Positions 47,238 through 55,880 are shown, counted from the stretch's first letter. The stretch is DNA of 64,000 nucleotides from Enterococcus columbae DSM 7374 = ATCC 51263 (GCF_000406925.1 NZ_KE136348.1:64501-128500); one strand, 5' to 3'. Notes: generated by a model from the sequence alone, not told the origin. Numbers and translations are program-made.

Positions 47238-48590
47238 ATGGCTCAAAAAGCGAATACTCATCCTAACAAAATAACCTTCCGTACATTGTTTGTTAAGGGT
47301 GACTTACCAACAAAATTATCGTTCTTCCTGATGGGAACAGCCAATCTATGCAACAAACAAATTCCAAAAGGACTCATCTTTTTATTATCCGAATTGCTTT
47401 TCTTCTTTTGGTTAATTCGTAATGGAGTGACGGCTCTTGCAATGCTACAAACTCTTGGTACCAAAAAACAAGGGTTGATGTTTGATGAAAAGCTTGGCAT
47501 TGAGGTCCTACAAAAAGGTGACAATTCCATGCTCATCCTTCTTTTTGGTATCGCTGCAATCCTTACCTGTGCCTTGATGATTTATTTATACGTAATCAAT
47601 TTAAAGAGCGCACGCAAACTTTATGTGTTAAAACAAGAGAACAAACCAATTCCTACAACCCTTGACGATTTGAAATCCCTACTAAATGAACGTTTTCATG
47701 CAACATTGATGACCATTCCTTTACTTGGTGTGCTATTATTTACTATTTTACCGTTACTATACATGATTTCAATCGCCTTTACGAACTATGATCATAACCA
47801 TTTACCTCCTAAGCAATTATTTACTTGGGTGGCGTTTAAAAATTTTGGGAATGTAATTACTGGTGATATGGCATCAACCTTCTTCCCGGTCTTAATTTGG
47901 ACCTTGATCTGGGCAGTGCTAGCTACGGTAACTTGTTTTATTTTTGGCGTTATCCTAGCCTTATTGATTAATACAAAAGGCATTAAAGGCAAAAAAATCT
48001 GGCGTACACTTTTTGTTTTAACTATGGCTGTGCCACAATTCGTTTCACTATTAATCATGCGTAATTTATTAAACGATGCAGGCCCAATCAACTCTACCTT
48101 ATTAAATCTAGGTTGGATTCACTCAGCAATTCCATTTTTAACGGATCCTACCTGGGCGAAGGTCTCAATTATTTTTGTGAATATGTGGATTGGGATTCCG
48201 GTAACGATGATTATCACAACAGGTATCTTACAAAACTTACCAACCGATCAAATTGAAGCCGCTAGAATTGATGGTGCAAACAGTTTCCAAATCTTTAGAA
48301 GTATCACTTTCCCTCAAATTTTATTTGTAATGATGCCATCTTTAATTCAACAATTGGTCGGCAATATTAATAACTTTAACGTTATCTATCTACTTACTGG
48401 TGGTGGCCCAACGAATTCTAACTTCTATGGTGCAGGTAATACAGACTTACTTGTTACTTGGTTGTATAAATTGACCGTTGATACAATGGATTATAACTTA
48501 GCTTCTGTCATCGGTATTTTAATCTTTATTCTTTCTGCTATCTTTAGTTTAGCAGCCTACACCAGAACCAATTCATTTAAGGAGGGCTAA
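47238..48590 (+). CDS. malF: Maltose/maltodextrin ABC transporter permease MalF
   Basis: A 450-residue permease with about eight membrane helices and a C-terminal binding-protein-dependent transport domain. The EAA loop reads EAARIDGANSFQIFRSITFPQ near residue 338. A long N-terminal extension with three helices precedes the core, as in MalF. ATG at 47238 follows AAAGGTG. It pairs with MalG; no ATPase gene is present, so a shared MsmK/MsmX-type ATPase encoded elsewhere is expected. Confidence 0.92.
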   Translation: MAQKANTHPNKITFRTLFVKGDLPTKLSFFLMGTANLCNKQIPKGLIFLLSELLFFFWLIRNGVTALAMLQTLGTKKQGLMFDEKLGIEVLQKGDNSMLILLFGIAAILTCALMIYLYVINLKSARKLYVLKQENKPIPTTLDDLKSLLNERFHATLMTIPLLGVLLFTILPLLYMISIAFTNYDHNHLPPKQLFTWVAFKNFGNVITGDMASTFFPVLIWTLIWAVLATVTCFIFGVILALLINTKGIKGKKIWRTLFVLTMAVPQFVSLLIMRNLLNDAGPINSTLLNLGWIHSAIPFLTDPTWAKVSIIFVNMWIGIPVTMIITTGILQNLPTDQIEAARIDGANSFQIFRSITFPQILFVMMPSLIQQLVGNINNFNVIYLLTGGGPTNSNFYGAGNTDLLVTWLYKLTVDTMDYNLASVIGILIFILSAIFSLAAYTRTNSFKEG

Positions 48591-48595
48591 ACATC

Positions 48596-49447
48596 ATGAA
48601 TTATCGTACAAAACGCAAATTAAATTTAAGCTTAGTCTATGTAACGCTTACTATTTTAGCCTGTATTTGGGTCTTTCCGATTATTTGGATCGTCCTTACA
48701 AGCTTTCGTTCAGAAGGTGGTGCCTTTGTTCCTTACATCATTCCTAAGCAATTTACCTTAGAAAATTACACACGGTTATTAACCAATTCAAGTGGCACTT
48801 ATCCTTTCGTTCGTTGGTTTTTTAATACCTTAATCGTTGCGATTTTTAGCTGTCTTTTATCCACACTCATTACCATTGCAATGGCTTATGCATTATCAAG
48901 ATTACGCTTCAAAATGCGCAAACCATTCTTAAAGGTAGCCTTAGTTTTAAATATGTTTCCTGGGTTTATGAGTATGATTGCCATCTACTATATCCTAAAA
49001 GCAATGAACCTAACTGAAAGTTTATTAGCCTTAATCATTGTCTATTCTTCAGGTGCTGCGCTTGGCTTTTATATCGCTAAAGGTTTCTTTGATACCATTC
49101 CAATGACTTTGGATGAATCAGCGATGATTGATGGTGCAAATAAATGGCAAATCTTTACCCAAATTACCTTGCCTTTATCCAAGCCAATCATTGTCTATAC
49201 TTCTCTAATGGCCTTCATGGCTCCATGGATGGACTTTATCTTTGCTAAGGTCATCATGGGAGATAAGGTGGAAAATTACACCGTTGCGATTGGTCTTTAC
49301 TCAATGATGACCAAGACAACCGCCAACTCATTATTTATGTCCTTTACAGCCGGCTGTGTAATGATTGCCATTCCAATTACACTTTTATTCATCTACATGC
49401 AAAAATTCTATGTCGAAGGAATTACAGCTGGATCGGTTAAAGGGTAA
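48596..49447 (+). CDS. malG: Maltose/maltodextrin ABC transporter permease MalG
   Basis: A 283-residue permease with six membrane helices and the EAA loop ESAMIDGANKWQIFTQITLP near residue 176. It lies 5 bases after malF with AAGGAGG overlapping the malF end. It completes the maltodextrin importer; the ATPase is missing from the operon, as is common in Firmicutes. A perfect terminator follows. Confidence 0.93.
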   Translation: MNYRTKRKLNLSLVYVTLTILACIWVFPIIWIVLTSFRSEGGAFVPYIIPKQFTLENYTRLLTNSSGTYPFVRWFFNTLIVAIFSCLLSTLITIAMAYALSRLRFKMRKPFLKVALVLNMFPGFMSMIAIYYILKAMNLTESLLALIIVYSSGAALGFYIAKGFFDTIPMTLDESAMIDGANKWQIFTQITLPLSKPIIVYTSLMAFMAPWMDFIFAKVIMGDKVENYTVAIGLYSMMTKTTANSLFMSFTAGCVMIAIPITLLFIYMQKFYVEGITAGSVKG

Positions 49448-49459
49448 ATTGACTAACTT

Positions 49460-49500
49460 AAGCTTGATGTCAAAAAAATTTGACATCAAGCTTTTTTTTA
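49460..49500 (+). terminator. Terminator after malEFG
   Basis: AAGCTTGATGTCAAA and TTTGACATCAAGCTT form a 15-bp stem with a 4-nt loop, followed by TTTTTTT. Confidence 0.95.
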
Positions 49501-49522
49501 TTAAAAAAACAGTTTTTTCACT

Positions 49523-49575
49523 TGAATTTTCAACAAAATAAGTGTACCATAAAATTAAATTTAGGCATACCTAAA
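49523..49575 (+). promoter_or_regulatory. mntH promoter with MntR/DtxR-type box
   Basis: TTTAGGCATACCTAAA (49560-49575) is an inverted repeat of the type bound by manganese-responsive DtxR-family repressors (MntR/EfaR/ScaR). It lies just downstream of a TTGAAT-N17-TACCAT promoter candidate and upstream of the ribosome binding site. The link to MntR is from established knowledge of such boxes before NRAMP genes. Confidence 0.85.
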
Positions 49576-49597
49576 AATTATATACGAGGTGAGATGA

Positions 49598-50956
49598 ATG
49601 AAGCAAAAAAGACAACATTCAGTAATCACTCCTACACATACAGCAAGCTTAGAAGAAATTAACGGAACGGTCGCTATACCCAAAACAAAAAGCTTTTGGC
49701 GAAATTTATTAGCTTTTTCAGGTCCAGGCGCACTGGTTGCCGTTGGTTATATGGATCCAGGTAACTGGATTACTTCAATTGGTGGTGGCGCCAAGTATGG
49801 CTATCTGCTCCTTTCAGTTGTATTCCTATCTAGCCTCATCGCCATGTTATTACAATATATGGCTGCTAAATTAGGAATCGTAACTCAGATGGACTTAGCC
49901 CAAGCAACACGTAAATTCACGAATAAGCCTATGGGCATTTGTTTATGGATCATCACCGAACTTGCAGTAATGGCAACGGATATTGCCGAGGTTATTGGGA
50001 GTGCTATCGCGCTAAACCTATTATTTGGTATCCCATTAGTTTATGGTGTCGTACTAACTGTTTTTGATGTATTCTTATTGTTGCTCTTGATGAAGTTAGG
50101 CTTTCGCAAAATCGAAGCGATTGTCATGACGTTAATCTTAGTCATTTTAGGAGTCTTTCTATATGAAGTCTTCCAAGCTGATCCAGTGATTCGCGATGTT
50201 TTTGGTGGCTTTATCCCGCAAAAACAAATCTTACATCATGGACAACTAACTATGGCTTTAGGAATTGTCGGAGCAACGGTCATGCCACATAATTTATACT
50301 TAGGCTCTTCTATTTCGCAAACAAGAAAATATAGTCGCAAGGATCAAGAGGAAATTGCGCAAGCCGTTCGTTTTGCCACTTGGGATTCTAATTTACAGCT
50401 ATCCATGGCATTTTTAGTCAACTGCTTGTTGCTAATCTTAGGAAGCGCCCTATTCTTTGGCCATCAAGGAGATTTGGGAACCTTTACTGCTCTTTATGAT
50501 GCGTTACAAGATCCAAACATTGCTGGCAAGGTTGCTAGTCCTGTATTAAGTGTCCTTTTCGCTGTTGCGTTATTGGCTTCTGGGCAAAATTCAACTATTA
50601 CTGGTACATTAGCTGGACAAATTGTCATGGAAGGCTTTCTGCACATTAAACTCCCTTCTTGGGTGCGCCGTTTGCTGACAAGATTATTATCTGTTACACC
50701 GGTTATTATCTGTGCCTTGCTATTTGGCGATAATGAAACCACCTTAGATCAATTATTAATCTATTCGCAGGTCTTTCTAAGTATCGCTTTACCTATTTCA
50801 ATGATTCCATTGGTCTATTTTACTAGCTCTGAAAAAATCATGGGCAAACGCTTTAAAAATAAACCAATTATTACCTGGTTAGGCTGGATTAGTACCATCG
50901 TGTTAACTATTTTAAACATTCAATTAATTATCAGCACCATGCAAGAAATATTCTAA
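49598..50956 (+). CDS. mntH: Divalent metal (manganese) transporter, NRAMP family
   Basis: A 452-residue NRAMP protein with 11 membrane helices. The metal-binding motif GYMDPGNW (about 50-57) and the [10 protein letters not shown] motif (near 229) are intact. It imports Mn2+ (and possibly Fe2+) with protons. ATG at 49598 lies after GAGGTGAG; an overlapping ATG four bases earlier is in another frame. The upstream MntR-type box predicts repression by manganese. It is monocistronic. Confidence 0.95.
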   Translation: MKQKRQHSVITPTHTASLEEINGTVAIPKTKSFWRNLLAFSGPGALVAVGYMDPGNWITSIGGGAKYGYLLLSVVFLSSLIAMLLQYMAAKLGIVTQMDLAQATRKFTNKPMGICLWIITELAVMATDIAEVIGSAIALNLLFGIPLVYGVVLTVFDVFLLLLLMKLGFRKIEAIVMTLILVILGVFLYEVFQADPVIRDVFGGFIPQKQILHHGQLTMALGIVGATVMPHNLYLGSSISQTRKYSRKDQEEIAQAVRFATWDSNLQLSMAFLVNCLLLILGSALFFGHQGDLGTFTALYDALQDPNIAGKVASPVLSVLFAVALLASGQNSTITGTLAGQIVMEGFLHIKLPSWVRRLLTRLLSVTPVIICALLFGDNETTLDQLLIYSQVFLSIALPISMIPLVYFTSSEKIMGKRFKNKPIITWLGWISTIVLTILNIQLIISTMQEIF

Positions 50957-50965
50957 GTGATTTGA

Positions 50966-51010
50966 TTTTAGCTTACTTTAACTGCTTTTAGGTTAGAGTA
51001 AGCTTTTTTA
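50966..51010 (+). terminator. Terminator after mntH
   Basis: AGCTTACTTTAAC and GTTAGAGTAAGCT arms (one mismatch) with TTTTTT following. It also lies at the end of coiA, which converges. Confidence 0.8.
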
Positions 51011-51015
51011 TTTAG

Positions 51016-51993
51016 CTAATCCCTGATTTTTTCACTTAATTTTTTACATTCTTCGTAAATACTTACCAAAAACTTCGCTTGGTTTAAAAATATATATTCC
51101 CAAGTAAACGGAAATGATTTTAGTAACTGTAGCCACTGTTTAAAATTCACACTTTGTAAATAAAGCATACGTAAAATCAGCAAATCATGCCCAAATAAAA
51201 CCTGATAGCAGCTTGCTTGATAGCACCATGCCGGTAAATTAAGGAGATTTTGATGATGCAGGTAACAAAATTCTTGTAACGAAATAAAATAAGGTCGTTG
51301 ATTCACTAATTGATGCTGCAAATAAAAACGATACTCTATCTCTTTCCAAGTAAATGGAGCAAGCTTCTTTGGACAAAACAGTTGAACAGTCGTCAAGCTA
51401 CATGACTGAAGGGGAAATAAATAAGACTGATAATAATATCCTTTACGATAATGCCAGCAAATATTACCATAATAAATAATGGCCTGTTGTTTTTCATCAA
51501 AGCCATAAAAATAAAAATCAGCTAACGGATGATAGCAAATCATACTCTTAACCAAAGAGCGAAATTGGTGCTTTTTTGGCTGTAGCTTGCTACCAATTAA
51601 CCACCAAGGAGAATAATGGTGGGACAAATAGCCCTGGTTTCTTTCTATAAAACGACTAATGGTAAGTGGTGAGCATTGCATTTCTATAGCTAAATGAGCA
51701 ACTAATAAATCTGGTCTTTGCTTTAAATTCGGTAAATAAGCCTCTAATTCTACTGGATAATTTTGCTTTTTCAGCCAATTAAATAATAGCTCTTTTGCAT
51801 GCAAATGTTCGAGAGTCTCACCTTCACTAAAGCTATCACAAGCTTGATTCTGTAAATGGGCAAAGTGAGCAATTTTATGTCGCCCACGCTTTAATTGAAC
51901 GCTTTGCTTACAAGCAGGACAATAAAATTTTTGGTTACGCGTTGCCTCTTTAGCATTAATCAGTTCATGCTGTTCATTCATCGCCAAAAACAT
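51016..51993 (-). CDS. coiA: Competence protein CoiA-like
   Basis: A 325-residue CoiA-family protein. An N-terminal zinc-binding part (YCPACKQSVQLKRGRHKIAHFAH, about 27-49, given as its key residues C28, C31 and H44-H47) is followed by a nuclease-like core with RPDLL and IEMQCS. CoiA is required for processing or recombination of incoming DNA in transformable streptococci. ATG at 51993 follows GAGGTGAGAAGG. It stands alone; other competence genes are not in the window. No ComX-box was recognised. Confidence 0.88.
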   Translation of the reverse strand: MFLAMNEQHELINAKEATRNQKFYCPACKQSVQLKRGRHKIAHFAHLQNQACDSFSEGETLEHLHAKELLFNWLKKQNYPVELEAYLPNLKQRPDLLVAHLAIEMQCSPLTISRFIERNQGYLSHHYSPWWLIGSKLQPKKHQFRSLVKSMICYHPLADFYFYGFDEKQQAIIYYGNICWHYRKGYYYQSYLFPLQSCSLTTVQLFCPKKLAPFTWKEIEYRFYLQHQLVNQRPYFISLQEFCYLHHQNLLNLPAWCYQASCYQVLFGHDLLILRMLYLQSVNFKQWLQLLKSFPFTWEYIFLNQAKFLVSIYEECKKLSEKIRD

Positions 51994-52023
51994 CCTTCTC
52001 ACCTCTATTTTATAAATACGCAA

Positions 52024-52062
52024 AAAAAGAGAAAACCTTGTCGCTAAACAAAATTTTCTCTA
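52024..52062 (-). terminator. Terminator after the two-gene membrane-protein operon
   Basis: AGAGAAAA / TTTTCTCT arms with an 18-nt loop and a TTTTTTT tail on the minus strand. Confidence 0.78.
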
Positions 52063-52066
52063 GTTT

Positions 52067-52516
52067 TTAGTTATAGGTAGCAAGCGATGCCTTTGTGCCT
52101 GCTTTCTTTTCAGCTAATTTCTTTGTAGCTGCTTCTTTGTTGTAATGTTCATGAAAGGTTAAGAAATATTGATCTTCCATGTATGCGATCGCTTGATATA
52201 ATTTAGACAGAGTGATGCTTGTCTTTTTTTCATTCCATTCAAGTATATCATAACGGCCAGCCTTTAATACCATACGTAATTCTGAAAGCGGGATGTCTAG
52301 TAATTCCATAATCAAGGCAACCTCTTTAAACATCCTTCCTCGACGAAACAAATTAGGACCTACAATCATCGGCGGGATAATTGGTAAAAATGGTGAAATG
52401 GAAATACCTAAGAATTTGAGTAAAAGCAATAAAAATAAGATTAGCAAAAGTATATTGCAATCGATTAAAAAATCAATTTTCCATCGAACAGTCATCTTCT
52501 TCCATATTTTCATCAT
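52067..52516 (-). CDS. Membrane protein of unknown function
   Basis: A 149-residue protein with a hydrophobic N-terminal third (two helices, about 13-35 and 38-55) and a soluble, charged C-terminus (LSELRMVLKAGRYDILEWNEKK near 75-97). I recognise no domain. Its ATG directly abuts the TAA of the DUF3278 gene, so the two are translationally coupled and likely work together. Confidence 0.65.
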   Translation of the reverse strand: MMKIWKKMTVRWKIDFLIDCNILLLILFLLLLLKFLGISISPFLPIIPPMIVGPNLFRRGRMFKEVALIMELLDIPLSELRMVLKAGRYDILEWNEKKTSITLSKLYQAIAYMEDQYFLTFHEHYNKEAATKKLAEKKAGTKASLATYN

Positions 52517-53047
52517 TTATTCTTTCTCTCTTTCATTTTTCAATTGATAACGAACTAGCAAATACATCGCACCACCGAAAAAAATTGCTTCAAATAAAAA
52601 CGAGAATAGACTATAAGGGGAAAACAATTCTGCCATAAAGCTACCTTTTGAATCAAAGGCACTCATCACAGTCACTATAGCTGCAAAAAAAATCCCAGAT
52701 AAGGCACATTTCAAAACAGACTTTCTTTTTAGTGATTTACGTTGACTATCACTAGCTTCAATTTTAGCTAATTTCAATTTGAAGACCTGATACGTCACAT
52801 AACCACACACTCCAAAAACTAATACAAGGATATTTATTGTGCAGTAGCCAAGTAAAATGATTTCTGGATCCAGTCTATCAATTAGATGGATTACGATAAA
52901 ATTCGACAATAACAAATACCAAAACAAAAACATAAAAGCATTATTGCCAATGCGTCTAATTTCTTGTAACCGATATTCATCAAGTACTCCAGAAATGCCA
53001 TAAAAGCGCTTAATCATTTTTTCCATTAACGTTTCTTTATGTTTCAT
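52517..53047 (-). CDS. DUF3278 family membrane protein
   Basis: A 176-residue protein with four membrane helices. The N-terminal segment KRFYGISGVLDEYRLQEI is characteristic of the DUF3278 family of lactic acid bacteria, often found beside a small XRE regulator. Here no regulator is adjacent. ATG at 53047 follows GGGAG by ten bases; a GTG nine bases upstream abuts the site. It is first of a two-gene operon. Confidence 0.72.
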   Translation of the reverse strand: MKHKETLMEKMIKRFYGISGVLDEYRLQEIRRIGNNAFMFLFWYLLLSNFIVIHLIDRLDPEIILLGYCTINILVLVFGVCGYVTYQVFKLKLAKIEASDSQRKSLKRKSVLKCALSGIFFAAIVTVMSAFDSKGSFMAELFSPYSLFSFLFEAIFFGGAMYLLVRYQLKNEREKE

Positions 53048-53210
53048 CTCTCTCACTCTCCCAAAATAAAGTATTCAAAATCATTATTTGAAAAAGTTAT
53101 AGTGCCCAACCACAAGCAAAAAGACATTTTATCCAGGTATCGTGACGACATACGCTAGACAGAATCGTTGATCACGGATTCAATATAATTATTAATGTAC
53201 GTAATTAGCA

Positions 53211-53239
53211 TTGCGATTGTCCGGACATTTGCGTATAAT
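53211..53239 (+). promoter_or_regulatory. Promoter and operator of the dinJ-relE pair
   Basis: TTGCGA (53211-53216), 17 bases, TATAAT (53234-53239). The spacer holds a perfect palindrome, TGTCCGGACA (53218-53227), well placed for autorepression by the antitoxin. Confidence 0.75.
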
Positions 53240-53281
53240 ATATGTAGATTGAAATACTACTCACGAAAGAAGATGGTTTAT

Positions 53282-53590
53282 ATGGCTACGAAATCAGCAA
53301 ATTTATATGCAAGAATTGAACCAGATGTCAAAGAAAAAGCAGAAAAAATTCTATCTACACTTGGTATCCCTGCATCCAGCGCTATTAATATGTTTTATAA
53401 ACAGATTATCTTACAAAGAGGGCTTCCGTTTGAAGTAAAATTACCATCTTCTACTCCTGTAGACATCAGTACATTATCAGAAGCAGCGTTCAACGAAGAA
53501 TTGGAGAAAGGATATGCGGATATGCAGGCTGGACGGACAAAAAAAGCGAAGGAGTCCTTTGCTGATATTCGCAAAGATTATGGTTTATGA
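53282..53590 (+). CDS. RelB/DinJ family antitoxin
   Basis: A 102-residue ribbon-helix-helix protein with the DinJ pattern (NLYARIEPDVKEKAEKIL near 7-24 and GIPASSAINMFYKQI near 28-42). The C-terminal half is charged, as expected for the part that binds the toxin. ATG at 53282 has GAAAGAAG upstream; the frame upstream to 53195 runs through the promoter and is not used. It overlaps the toxin gene by 4 bases. Tight coupling and own promoter make it a free-standing type II toxin-antitoxin unit. Confidence 0.9.
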   Translation: MATKSANLYARIEPDVKEKAEKILSTLGIPASSAINMFYKQIILQRGLPFEVKLPSSTPVDISTLSEAAFNEELEKGYADMQAGRTKKAKESFADIRKDYGL

Positions 53591-53931
53591 TATATGAAGT
53601 GGAAGTATCTGAACAGGCTGATAATGATTTGAGAGAAATTTTTAAATATATTGCTTTTGAATTACAATCACCGGAAAATACAAGCAGACTACTTGACCGT
53701 CTGGAAGAACAGATATTCAGTCTAGATACAATGCCAGATCGTTATCAAAAATATGAAAAAGAACCATGGAAAAGTCGTGGACTCCGTGTACTACCAATAG
53801 ACAATTATCTGGTACTTTATGTTCCAGATAGTGATAAAAAGGTTGTAACAATACTGAGAGTAATGTATGCCGGACGAGACATAGCCAATCAGTTAAATCA
53901 CTATCAAAACAATAAATTAGATATAATTTAA
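53587..53931 (+). CDS. RelE/ParE family toxin
   Basis: A 114-residue toxin of the RelE/ParE fold (YEVEVSEQADNDLREIFKYI at the N-terminus, VLPIDNYLVLY and VTILRVMYAGRDI at the C-terminus). The C-terminal RVMYAGRD motif is typical of the YoeB/RelE-like plasmid stabilisation family. Whether it cuts mRNA (RelE) or targets gyrase (ParE) cannot be decided. It overlaps the antitoxin as ATGA, and a terminator follows at once. Confidence 0.9.
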   Translation: MIYEVEVSEQADNDLREIFKYIAFELQSPENTSRLLDRLEEQIFSLDTMPDRYQKYEKEPWKSRGLRVLPIDNYLVLYVPDSDKKVVTILRVMYAGRDIANQLNHYQNNKLDII

Positions 53932-53966
53932 AGCAATCTTTCAGTTATGATTGATTGCTTTTTTCA
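53930..53966 (+). terminator. Terminator after the RelE-type toxin gene
   Basis: AAGCAATC (53931-53938) and GATTGCTT (53953-53960) arms with TTTTTT following. Confidence 0.82.
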
Positions 53967-54029
53967 TACTCAAAAAATGAAGAAAATCCTGACTTTATTC
54001 CGTACACTTTCCTTGATTACGATAGTTAG

Positions 54030-54332
54030 AGAACAATATTTTCCAATTTTTATTTCTGTAAGCAACAAGACTGTGAAGAAGCTGTAATCATGGCACAATC
54101 AGCATTAGGTTTAGCCTTGTATGAACAAACGCAAATGCCCCCAGCCAGTTCACCGAAAGACATTCACCTTGAAAGTGATGAGGATTTGGTAGTCATGATT
54201 TCTCTTGATTTAAACGAATATCGACGTAAAAATACCTCTATTCCTGAATGGTTAAATATCCTTGCAGAAAAAGAGCATATTAATTTTTCGCAAACCTTAA
54301 CCGACGCCTTAAAGCAAAAGTTAGGTGTCTAA
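54030..54332 (+). pseudogene. Decayed HicB-family antitoxin
   Basis: The ORF from ATG 54090 encodes 80 residues (MAQSALGLALYEQ...), which correspond to the second part of HicB antitoxins: AQSALGLAL, PPASSPKDI, DLVVMISLDLNEYRRKNT, then a helical FSQTLTDALKQKLGV tail with ribbon-helix-helix character. The N-terminal 40 or so residues of HicB are missing. In the same frame the reading continues upstream only to a TAG at 54027-54029 (residues such as CKQQDCEEAVI precede the Met), while fragments in the next frame (TLSLITIVREQYFPIFI) suggest a frameshift. No HicA toxin gene is adjacent. Confidence 0.68.
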
Positions 54333-54349
54333 ACGTATTCAAAACATGA

Positions 54350-54393
54350 ACACACGGAATTACTTGCTAGTTAATTTCCGTGTGTTTTTTCGT
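54350..54393 (+). terminator. Terminator after the hicB remnant
   Basis: ACACACGGAATTAC and AATTTCCGTGTGT pair around a short loop; TTTTTT follows. It confirms that the remnant was once a transcription unit. Confidence 0.82.
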
Positions 54394-54535
54394 TTTTAAC
54401 TTTCCTAAGGTCAAAAAGCAAATTTTCTGGTTAAAAGTTGACTTATCAAGGTTTATAACAAATCGCTCCTACACTAAGAAAATCTCTCTCAGTATAGAAA
54501 CGATTTTTATACCTCATAACGAAAGGAAGGAAGCT

Positions 54536-54604
54536 ATGAGGTGCTTTGCTAAAAACAGGTTCTTAACTATTTTAAGCAAAAAATATTTGATTAGTTTTCA
54601 CTAG
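54536..54604 (+). CDS. Possible 22-residue basic peptide
   Basis: ATG at 54536 is preceded by a strong AAGGAAGG site five bases away and opens a 22-codon frame (MRCFAKNRFLTILSKKYLIS...). The composition is basic and amphipathic. The evidence is only the ribosome binding site; there is no known homologue to my knowledge. Confidence 0.25.
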   Translation: MRCFAKNRFLTILSKKYLISFH

Positions 54605-54725
54605 AATCAACTTGTTTAATTTCACTTGGAATAGCAAATAATTTGGTTAAAGTATAGCAAACTACTACAGTGATGATTGAAACAACAAAATCTATCAATA
54701 TTTGATACCCTTGATAGATATACAT
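54591..54725 (-). CDS. Possible 44-residue single-helix membrane peptide
   Basis: A frame from ATG 54725 to TAA at 54591 encodes 44 residues with one hydrophobic helix (VVSIITVVVCYTLTKLF near 14-30) and a polar tail. The length and layout recall type I toxins or small membrane regulators. There is no clear ribosome binding site, so it may not be translated. It is tail-to-tail with the 54536 peptide and the ends overlap by 14 bases. Confidence 0.25.
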   Translation of the reverse strand: MYIYQGYQILIDFVVSIITVVVCYTLTKLFAIPSEIKQVDSSEN

Positions 54726-54814
54726 TAATACTATTTTTATTTTTTCAATGTAAATACAAAAATAAATTCTAGCGCTATTTATTCCTTTTATTTTATATAC
54801 TTATTTTCTTAAAT

Positions 54815-55438
54815 TCATCCAGCATCACGGCTCAAAAAATAGTTGATTCCAATCAAAAACACCGCTACTAAGAAAACCTGCCAGCGTGAAACGTTTAGTA
54901 TAAACGGCGTATGAATACTGATAAATAAAACAATATTTAATGCAAATATTACAGCAATCATCAATAAATGCTGCCATTTAGCCTTTTCTCCATATGTTCG
55001 ACCCGTCAGCCATAAGATGAAAAATACCGATCCACCTGCTATTAAACTACAAAACAGATACTTGCCGACATCTAATTGTTGCAAGGTATTTTGATGAAAA
55101 AAAGCTTCTAAGTAATCCATAATTAATATGACAGTCAAATAAGAAAAAAAGGCCAATAAAGTAAGCCTTAGCATTTGTCGCCAATCAGTCGGCAATTGCT
55201 TGATCAAATCATCAGCAATCGGTTGAGGCTCCTTACCAAAATAATCCTGTGCACTCATCCCATTTTGCTGTGCTTCTAAAATATCCTGCAAAATGCTTAA
55301 CAACATTTCTTCTGTTTGTTGCTCGTTTTTATTCATACTATGAAGACGAACATATACCAAAAGATCATCGTAATATTGTTTGTTAGCTACATTCAACTGT
55401 TTTTGAAGCTGTGTATTTTGGTCGATTAAATTACTCAT
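54815..55438 (-). CDS. DUF1129/DUF1048-like membrane protein under PadR control
   Basis: A 207-residue protein. The N-terminal soluble part (1-90) is helical (QNTQLQKQLNVANKQYYDDLL) and is followed by four membrane helices (about 95-115, 128-148, 158-175 and 182-200). It matches the small membrane proteins that follow PadR genes in lactic acid bacteria. ATG at 55438 overlaps the padR stop (ATGAGTAA). A role in envelope stress or drug response is suggested only by the PadR partner. Confidence 0.7.
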   Translation of the reverse strand: MSNLIDQNTQLQKQLNVANKQYYDDLLVYVRLHSMNKNEQQTEEMLLSILQDILEAQQNGMSAQDYFGKEPQPIADDLIKQLPTDWRQMLRLTLLAFFSYLTVILIMDYLEAFFHQNTLQQLDVGKYLFCSLIAGGSVFFILWLTGRTYGEKAKWQHLLMIAVIFALNIVLFISIHTPFILNVSRWQVFLVAVFLIGINYFLSRDAG

Positions 55439-55769
55439 TCTCCTCATCTCCTATCACCTGATTAACATTTTCTTTAAGTAATTGCCACTGATGTTTAAAG
55501 TGAAGCAGTTCCTCTTGACCTAGTGCAGTGACTGCATAATATTTACGCTTTGGACCTGTCTCAGATTCACGCATCTGTCCAACAATCCAGCCTTTTTTCT
55601 CCATTGATAGCAATAATGGATATATTGTTCCATTTGAAATATCGCTAAATCCATTGTCAGCTAAACGTTCGCTTAAAGTATAGCCATAAAGCTCTTCTTT
55701 TTGCAATAATTGTAGGATACAGCCTGTTAACACACCTTTTAATAACTGAGAATCAATTTTGGTTGTCAT
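55431..55769 (-). CDS. PadR family transcriptional regulator
   Basis: A 112-residue PadR (short, subfamily 2) regulator with a winged helix (LYGYTLSERLADNGFSDISNGTIYPLLL, key residues about 30-57) and a C-terminal dimerisation helix. ATG at 55769 follows GGGGTGGTGAA. The longer frame upstream runs through the promoter. Inverted repeats around its promoter predict autorepression. It is first in a two-gene operon with a membrane protein. Confidence 0.9.
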   Translation of the reverse strand: MTTKIDSQLLKGVLTGCILQLLQKEELYGYTLSERLADNGFSDISNGTIYPLLLSMEKKGWIVGQMRESETGPKRKYYAVTALGQEELLHFKHQWQLLKENVNQVIGDEENE

Positions 55770-55790
55770 TTCACCACCCCTATCTTGTAT

Positions 55791-55828
55791 TACAAGGTAA
55801 TTATAGCAAATGTTGGCTACCTTGTAAA
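55791..55828 (-). promoter_or_regulatory. padR promoter flanked by inverted operators
   Basis: Minus-strand TTTACA (55823-55828), 17 bases, TATAAT (55800-55805). TACCTTGTA (55818-55826) and TACAAGGTA (55791-55799) are exact inverted copies flanking the core promoter, and CTTGTATTACAAG overlaps the second. This fits dimeric PadR binding. Confidence 0.72.
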
Positions 55829-55880
55829 GCATAATAGTTAGTTTGTTTCCTCGTAACTGAGTAAATAGCTCTCTAGCCTC

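Noticed and set aside
54380-54535. Upstream part of a 74-codon plus-strand frame at 54380-54604
   Set aside because: It begins inside the hicB terminator; only the short 3' part after a good ribosome binding site is retained, with low confidence.
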